DNA from: Hyphomicrobiales bacterium
GTDB taxonomy: Bacteria > Pseudomonadota > Alphaproteobacteria > Rhizobiales > Rhizobiaceae
Length of the DNA stretch: 64,000 nt
Assembly: GCA_900465675.1 (NCBI GenBank)
Contig: UBJR01000012.1
Coordinates: forward strand, 62,001-126,000
Reading direction: 5' to 3'
In this document: piece by piece, positions 61,092 to 64,000 of the stretch
Layout of the letters: every line of letters begins with the position of its first letter
Position numbering within the stretch: position 1 is the first letter of the stretch
The notes under the pieces: model-generated
Told to the model about the DNA's origin: nothing
Databases searched by the model: none
What the model saw: only the letters and a program-made list of their open reading frames with translations
Translations under genes and position numbers: made by a program

Positions 61092-62240
61092 ATGCAAAGG
61101 GCGATCTTAAACATTCTTCTTGCTTCGATCTTCTTCGTCTCGTGCGCGTCGGCGTATGCGCAGGAGTCTTCGCCGATCGGCGCGATAGGCGGCGCACTCA
61201 TTGGAGGGATAATCCGAGACCTTCCCGACAAGCCTGCCGTCGCTACCGCACGATCTGACAAGATGATAACAAGCGCGACCGGCGAAACCAGCGCCACGGC
61301 CGTTGTTCAAAAATCGTTGCGTTCTTTAGGTTTTGATCCGGGACCGCCTGATGGCGTCAGAGGAGCGCGGACTAAGCGAGCGATCATTGCGTTTCAGCGA
61401 TCGCGCCAAGAAGCGCCGACAGGCTACCTCACCGAGCAGCAAACGCTTGAGATTCTCAAAATCTATCATCGAAGCCGATCTTCCGGGGAAGAGATGGCCT
61501 CGGCCGGAACGGTTAGCACTGGAATGGTGCTGGCGTCGTCACAGTCGGCTGGATCGGAACCCACCGCCAATCAAGCGATGAGCCAGCAATCCAGCGAAGC
61601 GGTTGTCACTGCGGCATCTGCAGATGGCGGTGAGATCTACGCATCGCGGCTCTTTGCAGGCCCCGAGGATTACCCGCCCACAGACTTCGCGGCATATGGA
61701 ATTCTCGCTTTCAAATATCGTGCGTCCAATCATGATCGGGCACGCCATCTGATGATTTGCGAGGCATACGTCAACTCGATCAGATCTTCCAAGGCGGTCT
61801 CAAGCCCCAGGCAGCAGCAGATGGTCACTGTTTGGCCGATGTCGTCGCGGTCGGCGGCCGAGAAGCTTATGGACATGGAGGAAGCTAGTGTTTGCGGCGT
61901 AGCCGTTGATCAGTATGGAAGCGTAAATGCCGACCGAGCGCTGAGACAGGCCGCTGCTGCTGGCGCTGATCTCAAGGGCTTGGGTCCCTACCTGTTGGCG
62001 TGGTCTCCTCCTCAAAAGAAGGGAAAGCAAGATGCCGTCGTCCTTATCGCCGATCTTTCCGATGTGAAGGACTACGAAGGCGCATTGGCGGCGATGTTGG
62101 GCTGGGTGCAGGACATCGAGAGCGACCCGAAACTATGGGGCGCTAAGGGAGGCTGGACGGTCGAAGCCCTCAGGCTGAAGATGCAGCGATGGTTCGACAA
62201 ACGAGGGACCCAATTGTTGTCGGTCGTCGGACGAAGCTGA
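61092..62240 (+). CDS. Secreted protein with a peptidoglycan-binding domain, 382 aa
   Basis: ATG 61092 begins a Sec signal peptide (MQRAILNILLASIFFVSCAS, cleavage after AYA). Residues about 70-125 are a PG_binding_1 domain (VVQKSLRSLGFDPGPPDGVR then GARTKRAIIAFQRSRQE). The remaining 250 residues match no family that I know; they contain YASRLFAGPEDYPPTDFAAY and a C-terminal part (VVLIADLSDVKDYEGALAAM, GGWTVEALRLKMQRWFDKRG). It should be periplasmic and attached to the cell wall. It is followed 14 bases later by a small membrane protein gene. Confidence 0.72.
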   Translation: MQRAILNILLASIFFVSCASAYAQESSPIGAIGGALIGGIIRDLPDKPAVATARSDKMITSATGETSATAVVQKSLRSLGFDPGPPDGVRGARTKRAIIAFQRSRQEAPTGYLTEQQTLEILKIYHRSRSSGEEMASAGTVSTGMVLASSQSAGSEPTANQAMSQQSSEAVVTAASADGGEIYASRLFAGPEDYPPTDFAAYGILAFKYRASNHDRARHLMICEAYVNSIRSSKAVSSPRQQQMVTVWPMSSRSAAEKLMDMEEASVCGVAVDQYGSVNADRALRQAAAAGADLKGLGPYLLAWSPPQKKGKQDAVVLIADLSDVKDYEGALAAMLGWVQDIESDPKLWGAKGGWTVEALRLKMQRWFDKRGTQLLSVVGRS

Positions 62241-62254
62241 ACAGGGAGGCTGAC

Positions 62255-62584
62255 TTGGTCGATTTTCTCTTGCGATGGTGTGTCTCAACGTTCGCCGGAT
62301 TCCTGATTGGACTCTGCGCAGCCGTTTGGCTTGATCCGCAGACGACCGGCGGCTTTATCTTGATCCTGATCACATGCATCGCGTTATCGGTCACCACGTC
62401 GGCGCTCAACACCGCTATACGCTCGATTGTTGCGGGCTATCGTGGTTCTACCCAAAAGTCCGGGGAAAGCAGCGCCTCCGTGACATTGCCATCCACCGAG
62501 GTTTCCACACTAGCTGGTGTCGCGAAGCCGCAGATTGCTCCGGCTGCTCCAGCGGGCGAAAACACCGCTGGGAAAGTAGTTTAA
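62255..62584 (+). CDS. Small two-helix membrane protein, 109 aa
   Basis: TTG 62255 has GGGAGG 6 bases upstream and gives MVDFLLRWCVSTFAGFLIGL. Two membrane helices follow (FAGFLIGLCAAVWL and GGFILILITCIALSVTTSAL), then a 55-residue soluble tail rich in serine, alanine and proline. It is 14 bases behind the peptidoglycan-binding protein gene, so the two probably work together at the envelope. No family recognised. Confidence 0.6.
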   Translation: MVDFLLRWCVSTFAGFLIGLCAAVWLDPQTTGGFILILITCIALSVTTSALNTAIRSIVAGYRGSTQKSGESSASVTLPSTEVSTLAGVAKPQIAPAAPAGENTAGKVV

Positions 62585-62749
62585 TTCTGACGCGGCCATC
62601 TCAGGTGGCCATCAAAATCAAGAGTAGCTCAGAGCGGCACCCCCAACTATCGAGCATCGTGCCTTTACCAACGTCAGCGATAAAGGCAGCCATGCGGTCC
62701 TTTGGATGGATACAGAAATCCGGAATGATGTAGCATCAGCACCACGCCA

Positions 62750-63526
62750 TCATTCCCATCCGTCATCCACCGGCTCGCCCATGGTCTTGTCCCGATACTC
62801 GATCAACAGCGATGCAATCTCATATGCTTCACCGTCTGCCATATCCTCGAAGCCCGCTCCCATGCGCCGGAGAACTCCGCGTATATCCGCAGCGACCTTG
62901 TGTTGTTCAGGGGCTTCAGCCTTGGGGCCGTGAGTGACACTTAATACGACCGCGTTGGGGTCTCCCATGTAGATCAGCTTTAGCGGCCCTTGATCCGACA
63001 CTGTGGTAACAAGCATGTTCGGCGATAGCGTTATCTGGGACAATCCTAGAAAGGCGTAGTCCCAAAAGATTCGATCGTCTTCGTGTCGGTTCAATCGCTT
63101 GCCTTTCATGTGGGACACGAAGACCTGTGCCGCCTCTAAGGAAGTCGCCTCGATGTAGCAGGTTGTCCGCATCACGAGAAAGGCAGCGTAGATCGGCAAT
63201 TTTCCTTCGCCGTACCAGTCTTGTGACATAGAATGTACACGTCGCTTTCCATTCTCTTCCCTCGACAGCATCAGATGCCAAAGATCGTAGCATTCGATCT
63301 CTTGGAAAGATTCGTCGGGCTGTAAATGGCGTACCCGTATTTCAGTTCCAAAACTCAATTCAGGGAGATATCTTGAACCAAATGGCCTGTCGGAAAACCA
63401 GCGCATGTCACACGCGTCGATGTGTTTCGATAGTATCTGGTCTAATTTGGATTGCGCTTCGGCATGAGAGCGAGCCTGGATAAAAATGCTGGCTTCCAGC
63501 TCCAGCGGTGTAGAGAAATATCGCAA
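62750..63526 (-). CDS. Hypothetical protein, 258 aa
   Basis: The frame from ATG 63526 encodes a soluble mixed alpha/beta protein (STPLELEASIFIQARSHAEA, YDLWHLMLSREENGKRRVHS, FVSHMKGKRLNRHEDDRIFW). There is no signal peptide, membrane helix or known motif. It opposes the small membrane protein gene and has no partner on its own strand within 190 bases. Its length and uninterrupted frame support coding. Confidence 0.6.
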   Translation of the reverse strand: MRYFSTPLELEASIFIQARSHAEAQSKLDQILSKHIDACDMRWFSDRPFGSRYLPELSFGTEIRVRHLQPDESFQEIECYDLWHLMLSREENGKRRVHSMSQDWYGEGKLPIYAAFLVMRTTCYIEATSLEAAQVFVSHMKGKRLNRHEDDRIFWDYAFLGLSQITLSPNMLVTTVSDQGPLKLIYMGDPNAVVLSVTHGPKAEAPEQHKVAADIRGVLRRMGAGFEDMADGEAYEIASLLIEYRDKTMGEPVDDGWE

Positions 63527-63717
63527 AATGCAAACTCTATTGTGATGCGCTTATGGTTATCCTCGACGGCACGGCTGTCAATGTAGCTCAACGCAGCGCC
63601 ACTACTTGCGCTGCTGTTTGACCCTAGAACGCGCCGAGCCCTTACGACCCGCAAACCGGGCTTGCAGACCTGGGCTGGTATCCCGGATCTAAATCTCCAG
63701 ATCATAGGAAGCCGGAG

Positions 63718-64000
63718 CTACTTGTTGGTAATCTGCCAGACCGGTGAAAGCTGCATGTGCGCAAATGCGATCGCCGCTTTTTCGAATAGCTCGAGTTCGT
63801 AACGGTTTCGGAAGTCTGCCGTGAACTCGACCTCTCCCATCCTAATCTTCGAGGCACGATCCATCGTCCAAACGCGAATTTGTTGGGTCATCAAATGCGC
63901 CTGAATCTTGAGTTGTGTACCCTTGTCAGATGCCAGATGTGCCCGAAGGCGTTTTCCGACATCTGGGACTCCAAGACCTATGTACATCGCGGGCTTCCCA
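63718..64000 (-). CDS. C-terminal part of a GIY-YIG-like protein (partial)
   Basis: The open frame runs off the window edge. Its visible start, GKPAMYIGLGVPDVGKRLRA, resembles the GIY-YIG nuclease core (the Y-I-G strand followed by a lysine/arginine-rich helix), and the rest has KIRMGEVEFTADFRNRYELE and ELFEKAAIAFAHM, with a glutamate that could be the metal ligand. If correct, it is a small endonuclease-like protein, often found on mobile DNA. Only 94 codons are visible. Confidence 0.5.
   Translation of the reverse strand, partial: GKPAMYIGLGVPDVGKRLRAHLASDKGTQLKIQAHLMTQQIRVWTMDRASKIRMGEVEFTADFRNRYELELFEKAAIAFAHMQLSPVWQITNK

Overview
The window reads as chromosome or large-plasmid DNA of a Rhizobiaceae member, most like the Rhizobium leguminosarum/etli group. 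The evidence is a high-GC gene-dense layout, AGGAGG-type ribosome sites, a glycerol-uptake operon in the rhizobial order glpD-glpS-T-P-Q-U-V, and a dense set of ABC and TRAP importers with GntR, LysR and AraC regulators typical of a root-surface scavenger. No tRNA, rRNA, CRISPR array, transposase or replication origin was seen.

Region by region: 1-2.5 kb holds the tail of an aldehyde dehydrogenase, an omega-aminotransferase, a small conserved-looking protein and an alpha/beta hydrolase. 2.5-3.1 kb is intergenic with hairpins and an overlooked 29-codon membrane microprotein gene. 3.1-6.9 kb carries a three-module flavin/iron-sulfur oxidoreductase and a glutathione S-transferase, divergent from a LysR gene. 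7-8.2 kb is pepT. 8.3-15.9 kb is the glycerol operon. 16-21.4 kb has a GntR-family gene divergent from an AbgB-like amidohydrolase with a polar-amino-acid ABC importer. 21.5-25.7 kb has an ABC exporter, an AraC regulator, an AhpD-like protein and a TDT-family transporter. 25.7-29.1 kb is a GAF/Fis regulator and an aldehyde dehydrogenase with a DUF779 partner, both preceded by the same palindrome.

29-43.5 kb is the most interesting part: a FadR-type regulator, a DUF1537 acid-sugar kinase and a complete peptide-family ABC importer (minus strand), divergent from a DapA-family lyase, a sialidase-fold protein, an iron-type alcohol dehydrogenase, a PdxA2-type dehydrogenase and two further dehydrogenases. 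Together these could import a plant-derived conjugate of a 2-keto-3-deoxy sugar acid, release the acid, split it to pyruvate plus a C4 aldehyde-acid, reduce that to a tetronate, and take it through kinase and PdxA2 to dihydroxyacetone phosphate. That route is inference. 43.5-49.5 kb adds a TRAP importer with its own GntR regulator, an L-idonate-dehydrogenase-like enzyme and a YiaK/Ldh-family reductase.

50-58.1 kb holds an AhpD-fold protein, a cupin, a hybrid histidine kinase split by a frameshift, and a GH38 alpha-mannosidase. From about 58.1 kb to the end the character changes: visibly more AT-rich, sparse, unrecognised genes (a cysteine-rich protein, a peptidoglycan-binding-domain protein, a two-helix membrane protein, orphans and a partial GIY-YIG-like gene). 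This looks like the edge of an acquired island.
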